Of a DNA stretch of 64,000 nucleotides, positions 37,573 through 46,357 are shown piece by piece (within the stretch, counting starts at the first letter, position 1; every line of letters begins with the position of its first letter). The notes under the pieces were generated by a model. That model did not search any database. It was not told the origin of the DNA and was given only the letters and a program-made list of their open reading frames with translations. Both the position numbers and the translations under genes were made by a program. The DNA is taken from assembly GCA_038147755.1 (NCBI GenBank), contig JAYQTS010000007.1, forward strand, positions 1-64,000, given 5' to 3'. Origin of the DNA: UBA5951 sp012269555. GTDB taxonomy: Bacteria > Pseudomonadota > Alphaproteobacteria > Puniceispirillales > Puniceispirillaceae.

Positions 37573-39225
37573 TTATCTCTGGCTATTTTGCCATTCGGGA
37601 TGAATAAACCCTTTAAGGTTAGATGGTGAGAGCATTCCACGTCCAAGAATATGATCTGATGCTTTTTCAGCAACCATGATAGTAGGTGCGTTTAGATTTC
37701 CATTTGTTATACTTGGAAAAATAGAAGAGTCAGCAACACGCAATCTTTCCACGAAACGCACCTTGCATTCACTATCAACTACTGTCATTGGGTCTTTTTT
37801 ATTCCCCATTCGCATTGTTCCACACGGATGATAAGCACTTTCTGCATTCTGTCTAATAAAGTTATCAATTTCTGCATCACTAGTACATTTCTCACCTGGC
37901 GCTATCTCAGTTCCTTTAAATGGCGCCATAGCAGGCATATTTAATATTTCGCGACTTAACTTAATACAGTTTCTAAATATAACCCAGTCTTCGGGATGGC
38001 TCATATAATTAAATTTTATTTTCGGGGCAATTTTTGGGTCTGAGGAAATAATATTCACGTATCCTCTTGAGAGCGAGCGCATTGGTCCAACATGCAACTG
38101 AAAACCATTTTTTGCAGATGCTGTTTTCCCATCATATCGGATAGCTGCAGGCAGGAAATGAAACTGAATATCAGGATAAGGTATTCCTGCTTGCGAGCGA
38201 ATGAAGCCAAGCGTTTCAAATTGATTTGATGCCCCTATACCTGATTTAAATAATAACCACTGGGCGCCTATAAGCGCTTTAGATACAGGATTTAAATATC
38301 TATTCAGAGTAATTTGCTGCAGGCATTCTTGTTGAAAATAAACCTCTAAATGATCTTGAAGATTAGCTCCAACCCCCGGCAAATCTATTAGGGGTTTTAT
38401 GCCCGCAGATTTGAGAATCTTTGTTTTTCCTATTCCTGACCTCTGCAAGATTTGAGGGGAATTTATTGATCCTGCTGCTAAAATAATTTCAGCGTTTGCT
38501 GACACTGTAATTTTCTGACCTAACTTATGATAGATAACCGCAATTGCCTTGTTATCGTGAAAAAGTATCTTATCTACTAGTGCACCTTTAACCAATTTTA
38601 CATTTCCACGCTTTAATGCTGGGCGCAGATAAGCATTTGCAGTAGACCATCGTCTTCCTTTCCAAACAGTCATATCCGCTGCACCAAAGCCCTCTTGTCG
38701 ATATCCATTATAATCCTCTGTTTGTGCGTATCCAGCCTGAGAAGTTGCATTTACGAATGCTACATGAAGTGGATTATTTCGGGGTCCACGCGTTACATTT
38801 AAAGGCCCATCATTTCCTCGCCATTCTGATGAACTAATTTGTGAATTTTCCATTCTTTTAAAATAAGGAAGCACATCTGCATAACTCCATCCAGAGGCAC
38901 CTATTTCAGCCCAATTATCAAAATCGCTGGAATGCCCTCGTACATAAATCATACCGTTTATGGAACTTGAGCCTCCTATTACTTTACCTCTAGGACAAGC
39001 AAGTGAGCGTCCATCAAGCATATCCTCTGGTTCTGTATAATACCCCCAATCATAATTTTTCATATTCATTGGATATGACAATGCAGCAGGCATTTGGATT
39101 AAAGGTCCAGCATCACTACCTCCATATTCTAAAACCAAAATAGAGTATTTTTTATTTTCTCCCAGACGATAAGCAAGCGTTGAACCTGCAGATCCAGAAC
39201 CTATGATGATATAGTCGAATTGCAT
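37573..39225 (-). CDS. GMC family oxidoreductase (choline dehydrogenase-like)
   Basis: 550-residue FAD alcohol dehydrogenase. Rossmann motif YIIIGSGSAGSTLAYRLG at the start; GMC signature 1 GKVIGGSSSINGMIYVRG (~residues 79-96); signature 2 around AAGSINSPQILQRSGIG; catalytic His in SAYHPCGTMRMG and C-terminal GNLNAPTIMVAEKASD. An AGGAAGG ribosome site precedes the ATG. A second GMC paralogue lies at 46.4-48 kb. No betaine aldehyde dehydrogenase is adjacent, so choline need not be the substrate. Divergent from rsmJ. Confidence 0.9.
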   Translation of the reverse strand: MQFDYIIIGSGSAGSTLAYRLGENKKYSILVLEYGGSDAGPLIQMPAALSYPMNMKNYDWGYYTEPEDMLDGRSLACPRGKVIGGSSSINGMIYVRGHSSDFDNWAEIGASGWSYADVLPYFKRMENSQISSSEWRGNDGPLNVTRGPRNNPLHVAFVNATSQAGYAQTEDYNGYRQEGFGAADMTVWKGRRWSTANAYLRPALKRGNVKLVKGALVDKILFHDNKAIAVIYHKLGQKITVSANAEIILAAGSINSPQILQRSGIGKTKILKSAGIKPLIDLPGVGANLQDHLEVYFQQECLQQITLNRYLNPVSKALIGAQWLLFKSGIGASNQFETLGFIRSQAGIPYPDIQFHFLPAAIRYDGKTASAKNGFQLHVGPMRSLSRGYVNIISSDPKIAPKIKFNYMSHPEDWVIFRNCIKLSREILNMPAMAPFKGTEIAPGEKCTSDAEIDNFIRQNAESAYHPCGTMRMGNKKDPMTVVDSECKVRFVERLRVADSSIFPSITNGNLNAPTIMVAEKASDHILGRGMLSPSNLKGFIHPEWQNSQR

Positions 39226-39398
39226 TCTAACTACCTTCCTCTAGTTTTTTTTAAAAAACTATCTGACATCACAAACAATCATTGTACTTGCACCTCTAGA
39301 TGGATATCTATAATTGCTTATATTTTGTTTTCTTACAAAATAATTATTTAGGTAATTTTAGTAACTGATTGTTTCGAGAAATTCTTTGAAAAGGTATT

Positions 39399-40040
39399 AT
39401 GAAGAGAAATAAACAAACATTTATAAGTAAAAAGCCTTTAATTGTTGATTTTGTTAGTAGCTCTGTAAACTATAGACAAAATTTTGGCGGTGGAAGAAAA
39501 CAAGATATAGCCAAAGCAGTGGGAATTAAATCTGGAATTAGACCAAATATAATCGATGCCACTGCTGGACTTGGAAGAGATGGTTTTATACTAGCTTCTC
39601 TTGGCTCGCATGTAACGCTAATTGAACGCTCCCAAATAATTCATGACCTGCTTGCAGATGGAATGAGGAGAGCGTCTAACGTGAGTGGTAGAACTGCTGA
39701 AATTATCTCCCGCATGAAACTAATTCATGCTGATGCAATTGAATTACTTCCCACACTTTCTACAAATGTAATTTATTTAGACCCTATGCACCCTCCGAGA
39801 AAAAAATCCTCTCTTGTTAAGTCTAAAATGAGACAACTGCGAGCGATTGTTGGTGAGGATCCTGATCAAATTGAGCTCATAAAAACAGCTCTTCAATCAG
39901 ATTGCGACCGCGTCGCTCTTAAATGGCCTTCCAAATCTCCGCTTCCAAATCCACTTCCTAAGTGCTCGCATCAGATTTTAGGTGGAATAGTCCGTTTTGA
40001 TATTTTTATTAAATCCAATGTAAAAAAGATTTCAATCTAA
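39399..40040 (+). CDS. rsmJ: 16S rRNA (guanine-1516-N2)-methyltransferase RsmJ
   Basis: SAM-dependent methyltransferase that modifies G1516 of 16S rRNA. Recognised from VDFVSSSVNYRQNFGGGRKQDIAKAVG-type N-terminus, DATAGLGRDGFILASLG (SAM motif I, ~residues 54-70), and the VIYLDPMHPPRKKSSLVK catalytic stretch. At 213 residues it lacks the short N-terminal extension of the Escherichia coli protein. A housekeeping gene among catabolic genes. Confidence 0.85.
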   Translation: MKRNKQTFISKKPLIVDFVSSSVNYRQNFGGGRKQDIAKAVGIKSGIRPNIIDATAGLGRDGFILASLGSHVTLIERSQIIHDLLADGMRRASNVSGRTAEIISRMKLIHADAIELLPTLSTNVIYLDPMHPPRKKSSLVKSKMRQLRAIVGEDPDQIELIKTALQSDCDRVALKWPSKSPLPNPLPKCSHQILGGIVRFDIFIKSNVKKISI

Positions 40041-40076
40041 ATAAACTTAATATTATTTAAAACGGTAAACTTCTTT

Positions 40077-41537
40077 TTAGGTGTTTATTTCAACACGTGT
40101 AGATTTACCTCCTGGCACTGGAGTCCCGCTTAATCCACCCTTCATCAATACTTTTTCTATCCCACCATTTTTCTCTACGAGCCTTGCTTGGTCAGCCAAA
40201 GCTTCATTATTTATAGCATTTGGATCGACGAGCCTAAAAAGTTTATTCTTATAATTTTTTAAGATTTCTTTAAATTTATTATTTGTTGCTAGGTTTACAA
40301 GTTCTTCGGGGTCTGAATGTAAATCATACAGTTCAGGTTCAAAATTAACATAATGAATGTATTTATATTTTCCATCTCTTAGCATAAATGCTGCAGAAAC
40401 TGCCCCTGCTCCGTGATATTCACTGAAAACTAACCTATTTTCATCTTCTTCCTTTTTAGCAATCTCAAATAATGAATTCCCTGAATATCGGTATGTCTCC
40501 TTCATGCCAAAAACGTCGAGAATTGATGGAAAAACATCAATCAAAGAAACGGGGGTTTTCACAACCGAACCTTTAGGGAGGCCCTTGCCTGCTAAAATCA
40601 TAGGTATACCTATAGACTCTTCATACATTACTGATTTCCCCCAAAGACCTCTCGCCCCAAGGTTTTCTCCATGGTCACTCAGAAAGAGAATATTAGTATT
40701 ATCTTGTAAAGATGTAGACTCTAATTCATCTATAACGTTTCCGATGAGTTGATCTACAAAAGTACATAATCCAAGATACGAAATTATTGCCTCTCTCCTG
40801 TGAAGGTCATCTCTGAAATAGTTATCAAACGTTATACTTTTGTTAAATGCAATCCACCAAGGGTGATTTACCAACTCAGAGTTAAATTTCTTAAAATTTG
40901 GAAGTTCAATATCTTTATATAAATTATAATATTTATGAGGAACAATAAGAGGAAAATGAGGGGCAATGAAAGACACATAGAGGAGAAAAGGATCATCTTT
41001 TTTTTTGTTTTTAGAACGAGCTTTCAGCCATTCAGCAGCTTTTCTGGAAATATTTTGGTCATATTTAGTGTATTCAGTTTCACCAGGCCCAATTTGTTCT
41101 GAAAATTTTCTACTTTGTGGTCTCTCCGGTAAATTAGGTCTTATCGAGCCCATTACGTCCCCAACTCCATTGGCTATATGCATTGGCAAAATTTGTTCGT
41201 CAAAACCAGTTTTATCATTCGCTGAGCGGAAATGTAGTTTACCAATTGAAACAACATCTATGTTATTTTTTTGCAAATAATGCCCCCAGCTCGGTATTTT
41301 TCCATCATAAGCTATAGCATTATCCCAGCATTTATTTTGATGAACATATATTCCTGTGGAAAAACAAGCACGTGCAGATACACAAATTGGAGAGTTTGTC
41401 GAAGCATTCTCAAAAATTATGCCCTTTCTCGCCAATTTATCCAGATTTGGAGTCTTGACTATTGGATTACGATAGCAACTCAAAAACTTCCTGCTATGCT
41501 GATCTGTCATGAAAATGATAAAATTGTTTTTAGTCAT
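40077..41537 (-). CDS. Sulfatase (alkaline-phosphatase superfamily), unusual CxSxR motif
   Basis: 486-residue type-I-like sulfatase. Metal site MTDQHSRK at residues 10-17, LSDHGENLGARG (~residues 286-297) and a C-terminal LYDLHSDPEELVNLA typical of sulfatases. The site of the formylglycine precursor is C52-V-S-A-R56 in SPICVSARACFSTG, with Ser where the consensus (C/S-x-P/A-x-R) has Pro or Ala. The translation was rechecked on the minus strand. No signal peptide, so it acts in the cytoplasm, like choline-O-sulfatase; substrate undetermined. No formylglycine-generating enzyme gene is nearby. Confidence 0.85.
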   Translation of the reverse strand: MTKNNFIIFMTDQHSRKFLSCYRNPIVKTPNLDKLARKGIIFENASTNSPICVSARACFSTGIYVHQNKCWDNAIAYDGKIPSWGHYLQKNNIDVVSIGKLHFRSANDKTGFDEQILPMHIANGVGDVMGSIRPNLPERPQSRKFSEQIGPGETEYTKYDQNISRKAAEWLKARSKNKKKDDPFLLYVSFIAPHFPLIVPHKYYNLYKDIELPNFKKFNSELVNHPWWIAFNKSITFDNYFRDDLHRREAIISYLGLCTFVDQLIGNVIDELESTSLQDNTNILFLSDHGENLGARGLWGKSVMYEESIGIPMILAGKGLPKGSVVKTPVSLIDVFPSILDVFGMKETYRYSGNSLFEIAKKEEDENRLVFSEYHGAGAVSAAFMLRDGKYKYIHYVNFEPELYDLHSDPEELVNLATNNKFKEILKNYKNKLFRLVDPNAINNEALADQARLVEKNGGIEKVLMKGGLSGTPVPGGKSTRVEINT

Positions 41538-41606
41538 AAATCATCCGCGATATTTTAAATTTTTTGAACAAAGTATTGCCGCTTAAAATTTTTAAAAATA
41601 CCTGCA

Positions 41607-42479
41607 CTAGACAAATATGGTACTATTCATCTTAGGCGGACGGGCTCCCATATATGTAATACCACTTGCATTAACATTTAAATTAATCATTAATTTAGCA
41701 AGTTCTATTGACGAAGTATAACCCTCAAGAACTGGAACATCCCATCCTCTATCCTTTAATCCCTTTTCAATATGTGGCTTTAGAAAAAATGTCATTGAGC
41801 AACCAAGTGTGATAACCTCTGCTCCATCTTCAACAATTGCAGCCTCTGCTTGGTTTACAGCCCTCTCAACGACTATATTTTGTTCACCCCTTGCTACAGC
41901 TTCGCATTGCTTAGTAAGCGTGTCAGGGTCAGTATCTCCTGGTCTGGGCAGACTATATCCTATACTCCTTATTGAGCGGCATCTGTGCGTCAATTGATGT
42001 GTCCGAACAAGATCTCTATAATAGACATTGTGAACGCCCTCTATATCAATTATGGAAAAACTATCTCCAAGCATAGTTGCTAGATACATTTGAGAGAATG
42101 CATTAGCAGTAACAACGACACCAAACTCTCTTCCGATTTCTCGTGACTCCAAGAATCCTGGTTCTCCTCCACCTAAAAGTATCGCAGCATTATATTTACC
42201 TGTTTCACAGGCTTCTCTCACACAACTCATTCTTGCAGTTGCTGCATGTGCAAACTCTTCCCTTGTTTCTACCGACCAATTTCCATAAGGCGGTTTTGCT
42301 CCTGGGTGGAGTTCCCAATCAACATCTTCCAAATGAGGAAGTACAAAATCAGCATTTAATAATCTTTCCTCTCTAGACTTATCCTTTGGCACTGAATAAC
42401 CCGGCACTGTAAACTCGTTTTCATCAGGAAGATGAAATGGAGGAATCAGAATAAATTTATATTTTGAGTCTTTTGACAT
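41607..42479 (-). CDS. Asp/Glu/hydantoin racemase-fold protein with a single catalytic Cys
   Basis: 290-residue protein of the Asp/Glu racemase superfamily. The second catalytic cysteine is present (C227 in VITLGCSMTFF), but at the first catalytic position the family's Cys is replaced by Gly in AILLGGGEPGFLESRE (residues ~99-114; hydantoin racemases have CFGDPG there). Gly plus Cys is the arrangement of arylmalonate decarboxylase, so decarboxylase or lyase chemistry is as likely as racemisation. Upstream of the sulfatase on the same strand with a 69-base gap, possibly an operon. Confidence 0.75.
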   Translation of the reverse strand: MSKDSKYKFILIPPFHLPDENEFTVPGYSVPKDKSREERLLNADFVLPHLEDVDWELHPGAKPPYGNWSVETREEFAHAATARMSCVREACETGKYNAAILLGGGEPGFLESREIGREFGVVVTANAFSQMYLATMLGDSFSIIDIEGVHNVYYRDLVRTHQLTHRCRSIRSIGYSLPRPGDTDPDTLTKQCEAVARGEQNIVVERAVNQAEAAIVEDGAEVITLGCSMTFFLKPHIEKGLKDRGWDVPVLEGYTSSIELAKLMINLNVNASGITYMGARPPKMNSTIFV

Positions 42480-42780
42480 TATTTTGTTCTTTCTAATTTG
42501 CTTTAATCCAAAACAATATTTTTACTCAAATTTTTTAATTGTAAAGCCATTATTCCATTATTTTTTTAATACCTTCAATCGGAATTTCCAAATGGGGCAC
42601 TCATTTGTTTGAAAACAAACTGATTTAATTTTGTAAAAATTTTTAACCCTTCATTTGGACGGTAATTGAGTTTTCAAAAATTCCACTATAATAAAAAACC
42701 TAGGCAAATAAGTTTGTCCTATAACGATATTAGATGTAAAATCTATCATCTTAATTTTTATTTAAAGCGAAAGAATCTCA
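42480..42780. other. Divergent intergenic region, candidate promoter
   Basis: 300 AT-rich bases between the racemase-fold gene and the GmhA-like gene. A possible promoter for the plus strand is TTGAGT (42666-42671) with TATAAT (42687-42692) after a 15-base spacer, 88 bases before the GmhA start. The spacer is shorter than the usual 17, so this is weak. No RNA gene seen. Confidence 0.3.
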
Positions 42781-43375
42781 ATGAGCCCTGAAGAATTTTT
42801 AAAAGACTATTTAGATGAAAGTAGCAATGTGTTTTAAATATGGTCTCAGACCCTACACTACTTTCACTTCTATTTGAAATAGCCAATGAATGCCTTAATA
42901 GATTACAAACTGGGAATAAATTATTATTTGCAGGAAACGGTGGAAGTGCAGCAGATTGTCAGCATATGGCTGGCGAATATGTTAGTAGATTTTGATTGAG
43001 AGAAATGGGCTACCTGCAATAGCATTAACCACCGACACCTCTATACTAACTGCTATAGGAAATGATTACGGATACGAAATGGTTTTTTCGAGACAAATAG
43101 AGGCATTGGGTAGAAAAGGTGACCTTTTATTTGCATATTCAACATCTGGTAACTCCCAGAATATTTTAAAAGCCGTTGAAACCGCAAAAAAAATGGGAAT
43201 TTCTGTAGTAGGAATGACGGGATTGAATAGAGGCAAATTGGATACAATGTGTGATTTTATTTTTAAAACTCCGTCAAAGCGCACACCGCAGATCCAAGAA
43301 GGTCATCTTATTGCTGGACACGCTATTTGCGCGTTAGTAGAAAAACAATTTTTTCAACCCACAAGAAACAAATAG
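42781..43375 (+). CDS. gmhA: SIS-domain protein, GmhA-like phosphoheptose isomerase, frameshifted
   Basis: Sedoheptulose-7-phosphate isomerase family (ADP-heptose for LPS), about 195 residues. Start ATG 42781 (MSPEEFLKDYLDES). A first break near 42834 leads to DPTLLSLLFEIANECLNRLQTGNKLLFAGNGGSAADCQHMAGEYVSRF; a second near 42993 leads to the ERNGLPAIALTTDTSILTAIGNDYGYE segment and STSGNSQNI with a C-terminal EGHLIAGHAICALVE. The phosphosugar-binding GNGGSAAD and STSGNS loops fix the SIS assignment. Both breaks leave conserved sequence in register, suggesting indels. No other LPS genes nearby. Confidence 0.8.
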
Positions 43376-43505
43376 TCGTTGCCATATTGAATATTTTTAA
43401 CATGCTTAAGGCTTAGCTTTATTCAAAGTTTAATAAATGTAGCACGGTATAAAACTAATTAAATTAACAATTCACTCAACAAAGTTACACACTTTTTATA
43501 AGTTT

Positions 43506-43922
43506 CTAAAACTTTGCTTTTACTAGACTTCCTATCTTTAAACCCACTAACATTATTAACAAAAACGGCACGATAGAATTTGGATTTAAAAACAAACTTG
43601 CCACAACCGGGCCAGGACACAATCCAGCTAATCCCCATCCTACTCCAAATATAGCACTTCCAACTACCAATCTTCTATCTATAAAACTGTTATCTGGTAA
43701 ATGAAATTTTTCCGTAAATATAGGTTTCTTCCCCCTAATAAGAATAAGGTATCCTGCCGCATTTACCATAATTCCTCCCATCATTACAAAGGCAAGTGAA
43801 GGATCCCATGCACCAAAAATATCAAGAAAACCAACAACCTTAGATGGGTCCAACATACCACCAAAAGCTAGGCCAATGCCAAATATGCATCCAACTATTA
43901 AAGAAACAAAAATTGACAACAT
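43506..43922 (-). CDS. YeeE/YedE family membrane protein (second half, PmpB-like)
   Basis: 138 residues, about four hydrophobic segments, with the family motifs GCIFGIGLAFGGMLDPSKVVGFLDIFGAWDPSL and SAIFGVGWGLAGLCPGPVVASL. The conserved Cys in GLCPGP is the residue implicated in thiosulfate/sulfur-species transport. The 19-base gap from the partner gene shows they are a pair that in other proteins is one chain. Follows the persulfide-dioxygenase-like gene, as in bigR-blh type sulfur operons. Confidence 0.85.
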   Translation of the reverse strand: MLSIFVSLIVGCIFGIGLAFGGMLDPSKVVGFLDIFGAWDPSLAFVMMGGIMVNAAGYLILIRGKKPIFTEKFHLPDNSFIDRRLVVGSAIFGVGWGLAGLCPGPVVASLFLNPNSIVPFLLIMLVGLKIGSLVKAKF

Positions 43923-43941
43923 AATGATTAATCCTATCCTA

Positions 43942-44361
43942 TTATCTTAAACTGATTATGAAAACAGTAATAATAGCAGTAGAGAGAAACACTGTGACTG
44001 CTATTATTGAACGCATAGATAACATCGAAATACCACATATTCCGTGGCCAGAAGTGCATCCAGATCCAATGGCTGTACCAACCCCTACAAGAAACGCAGC
44101 ACTGTAAAGCTGCCAACCTTTAGCAACCTCTGTAAACTGAATAGTGTTTCCTGTTATGAAATATAATATTGTTGGAGCTAAAATGATGCCAACTACAAAA
44201 GTTATTCGCCATGCAAACTCAAAAGAGGAAGCTGGTGAAATTAATTTACTTAAAATTCCACTTACACCCATCACTCTGCCATTTACAAACATCAAAATTA
44301 AAGCTGCTAATCGTATCAATGTTCCTCCCAAAAAGACATTTCGGGAGTGAATGCTTCCCAA
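43942..44361 (-). CDS. YeeE/YedE family membrane protein (first half, PmpA-like)
   Basis: 139 residues, four hydrophobic segments. Contains GGTLIRLAALILMFVNGRVMGVSGIL and VGVGTAIGSGCTSGHGICGISMLSMRS, with the conserved GSGCTSGHG cysteine. 13 bases after the persulfide-dioxygenase-like gene; co-transcribed with it and with the second half. Likely moves thiosulfate or a related sulfur compound across the inner membrane. Confidence 0.85.
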   Translation of the reverse strand: MGSIHSRNVFLGGTLIRLAALILMFVNGRVMGVSGILSKLISPASSFEFAWRITFVVGIILAPTILYFITGNTIQFTEVAKGWQLYSAAFLVGVGTAIGSGCTSGHGICGISMLSMRSIIAVTVFLSTAIITVFIISLR

Positions 44362-44374
44362 TTTATTGTCATCT

Positions 44375-45253
44375 TTAACCTCTTATTCCAGATATGGGGA
44401 CTTTTAAAAATGTACTTCCATTATCCTCAGAGGGTGGCATGTTTCCTGCCCTCATATTTACTTGTATTGAAGGCATTATAAGCTTGGGCATTCCTAAAGT
44501 GGAATCACGTTTTTCTCTTAATTTTACAAATTCATCCTCATTAATAGCACCGCCAATATGAATATTATTTTGTTTTTGTTCAGAAACAGTAGTTTCCCAC
44601 TTAACTTCTCTCCCATTAGGCATGTAATCGTGACATACAAACATTCTAGTATTGTCTGGAAGAGCAAGTATTTTCTGAATTGACCTAAAGAGGGTGCGTG
44701 CGTCTCCTCCAGGAAAATCAGCTCTTGCAGTACCGCCGTCTGGCATAAAAAGGGTGTCACCCACAAAAACTGTATCCTCAATTACATGCGCCATGCAGGC
44801 AGGGGTATGACCAGGGGTATGCAATGCTTTTCCTCTTAAGTTACCAATCTCGTAAGTATCCCCATCCTCCAGGAGCAAATCAAACTGACTACCGTCTCGC
44901 TCAAACTCTGTACCTGCATTAAATACTTTCCCAAAAATTTCCTGAACCTTCACTATCTCCTTTGAGATAGCAATTTTGCCTCCAAGATTTTGTTGAATAT
45001 ATGGGGCAGCAGACAAATGGTCTGCATGAACATGTGTTTCTATCAACCAACAGAGTTTTAAGTTATTCTCAGTTATGAAATTAATGATTTTATCAGCATT
45101 TAAATAATTAATTTTTCCTGAAGCATAATCCAAATCCAAAACTGAATCTAAAACCGCGCAACTATTTGTCTGTTTATCAGTGATTACATAGCTAATAGTA
45201 TGTGTTTCTTCATCAAAAAAACCTCTTACATCAGAAAAAGTTTGAGCATCCAT
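44375..45253 (-). CDS. MBL-fold protein, persulfide dioxygenase (ETHE1/Blh) type
   Basis: 292-residue iron-type metallo-beta-lactamase-fold enzyme. Metal motif H74-V-H76-A-D78-H79 in ETHVHADHL, GHTPACMAHVI near 158, DTLFMPDGGTARADFPGGDARTLFRSI (family signature containing the bridging Asp and a Blh/ETHE1-type loop) and FVCHDYMPNGRE. ETHE1-type enzymes oxidise glutathione persulfide to sulfite. The operon with two YeeE/YedE genes matches the blh arrangement controlled by BigR/SqrR regulators, but no ArsR-type regulator gene is present. Confidence 0.85.
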   Translation of the reverse strand: MDAQTFSDVRGFFDEETHTISYVITDKQTNSCAVLDSVLDLDYASGKINYLNADKIINFITENNLKLCWLIETHVHADHLSAAPYIQQNLGGKIAISKEIVKVQEIFGKVFNAGTEFERDGSQFDLLLEDGDTYEIGNLRGKALHTPGHTPACMAHVIEDTVFVGDTLFMPDGGTARADFPGGDARTLFRSIQKILALPDNTRMFVCHDYMPNGREVKWETTVSEQKQNNIHIGGAINEDEFVKLREKRDSTLGMPKLIMPSIQVNMRAGNMPPSEDNGSTFLKVPISGIRG

Positions 45254-45330
45254 TATATTTAAAATTCCCTGCTAAATTTTAATTTATGTTTTTTTTATAA
45301 GCTTAAAAAATATTACTACAAATGATTTAT

Positions 45331-46305
45331 TTAAATTCCTAAGCCCCCCATTAATTTCTCTGGGTATCTTGTTCCTGCCGTAATGCCTGTGGGAAAATTT
45401 GAATTCAAAAGCTCCATATCTGAAACGCTCAGATTTAAATCAGCTGCAGCTAAATTTTCATTTAGATATTTGCGCTTTTTTGTTCCAGGTATCGGCACAA
45501 CATGACGAGCTTTTGCCATTGTCCAAGCGATAGCGATTTGAGCCATAGTACATCCTTTAATCTCAGACATTTCTGACAGCACCTTCAGAAGAGGCGTGTT
45601 TTTCTTCATATTGTCCGGTGCAAATCTTGGGTGCCCCCTTCTTCCATCTTTTTCTGATAAATCGTCAAATGAATTTATGGTACCGGTTAAAAATCCCCTC
45701 CCCAATGGGGAATAATTTACAAACCCAATATTTAATTCTTCAAGATCATCGATTAATTCCTCACTATCTCTAGACCAAAGAGAATATTCGGTCTGCACAG
45801 CAACAATAGGATGAGTGGCATGAGCTTTTTTGATGGTATCAAAACTAGCTTCACAAATACCTAAATACCTAACTTTACCCTGTTCAACAAGGCGCGACAT
45901 TGCTCCAAATGTCTCTTCAATTGGTACATTAGGGTCTACACGATGTTGAAAATATAAATCTATAACGTCCGTATTTAGGCGTTTTAGGCTTTTTTCGCAT
46001 GCTTCAATTACATATTCTGGACGCCCATCAACTGGCGTCTGTGGATTAATCATTCCTAAATTTCCAAATTTAGTAGCAAGAATCACTTTATCTCTTTTTC
46101 CAACCAGCGCTTTTGCTAATAATTCTTCATTAAGTCCATTACCATACGCATCTGAACTATCAAGAAACGTGCATCCTGCTTCTATTGACTGATGGATCGT
46201 AGCAATGGATTCTTCATCGTCTTTTTCCCCGTAAACTGCAGACATTCCCATACAGCCGAGACCTAATTCAGATACTTTTAATTCTCCTAATTGACGTGTT
46301 TTCAT
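45331..46305 (-). CDS. Aldo/keto reductase
   Basis: 324-residue NADPH-dependent TIM-barrel reductase, AKR13-like. N-terminal LGLGCMGMSAVYG, the active-site DSSDAYGNGLNEELLAKAL (Asp, Tyr of the tetrad), LATKFG (Lys), the DLYFQHRVDPNVPIEE segment (His) and VPIPGTKKRKYLNENL for cofactor 2'-phosphate binding. AGGAG ribosome site. Stands between the GMC gene and the sulfur operon on the same strand; substrate unknown. Confidence 0.9.
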   Translation of the reverse strand: MKTRQLGELKVSELGLGCMGMSAVYGEKDDEESIATIHQSIEAGCTFLDSSDAYGNGLNEELLAKALVGKRDKVILATKFGNLGMINPQTPVDGRPEYVIEACEKSLKRLNTDVIDLYFQHRVDPNVPIEETFGAMSRLVEQGKVRYLGICEASFDTIKKAHATHPIVAVQTEYSLWSRDSEELIDDLEELNIGFVNYSPLGRGFLTGTINSFDDLSEKDGRRGHPRFAPDNMKKNTPLLKVLSEMSEIKGCTMAQIAIAWTMAKARHVVPIPGTKKRKYLNENLAAADLNLSVSDMELLNSNFPTGITAGTRYPEKLMGGLGI

Positions 46306-46357
46306 TTGCTTCTCCTGTAATTCAAGTATGCACGATTAAAATCCAAAACATAAACCA

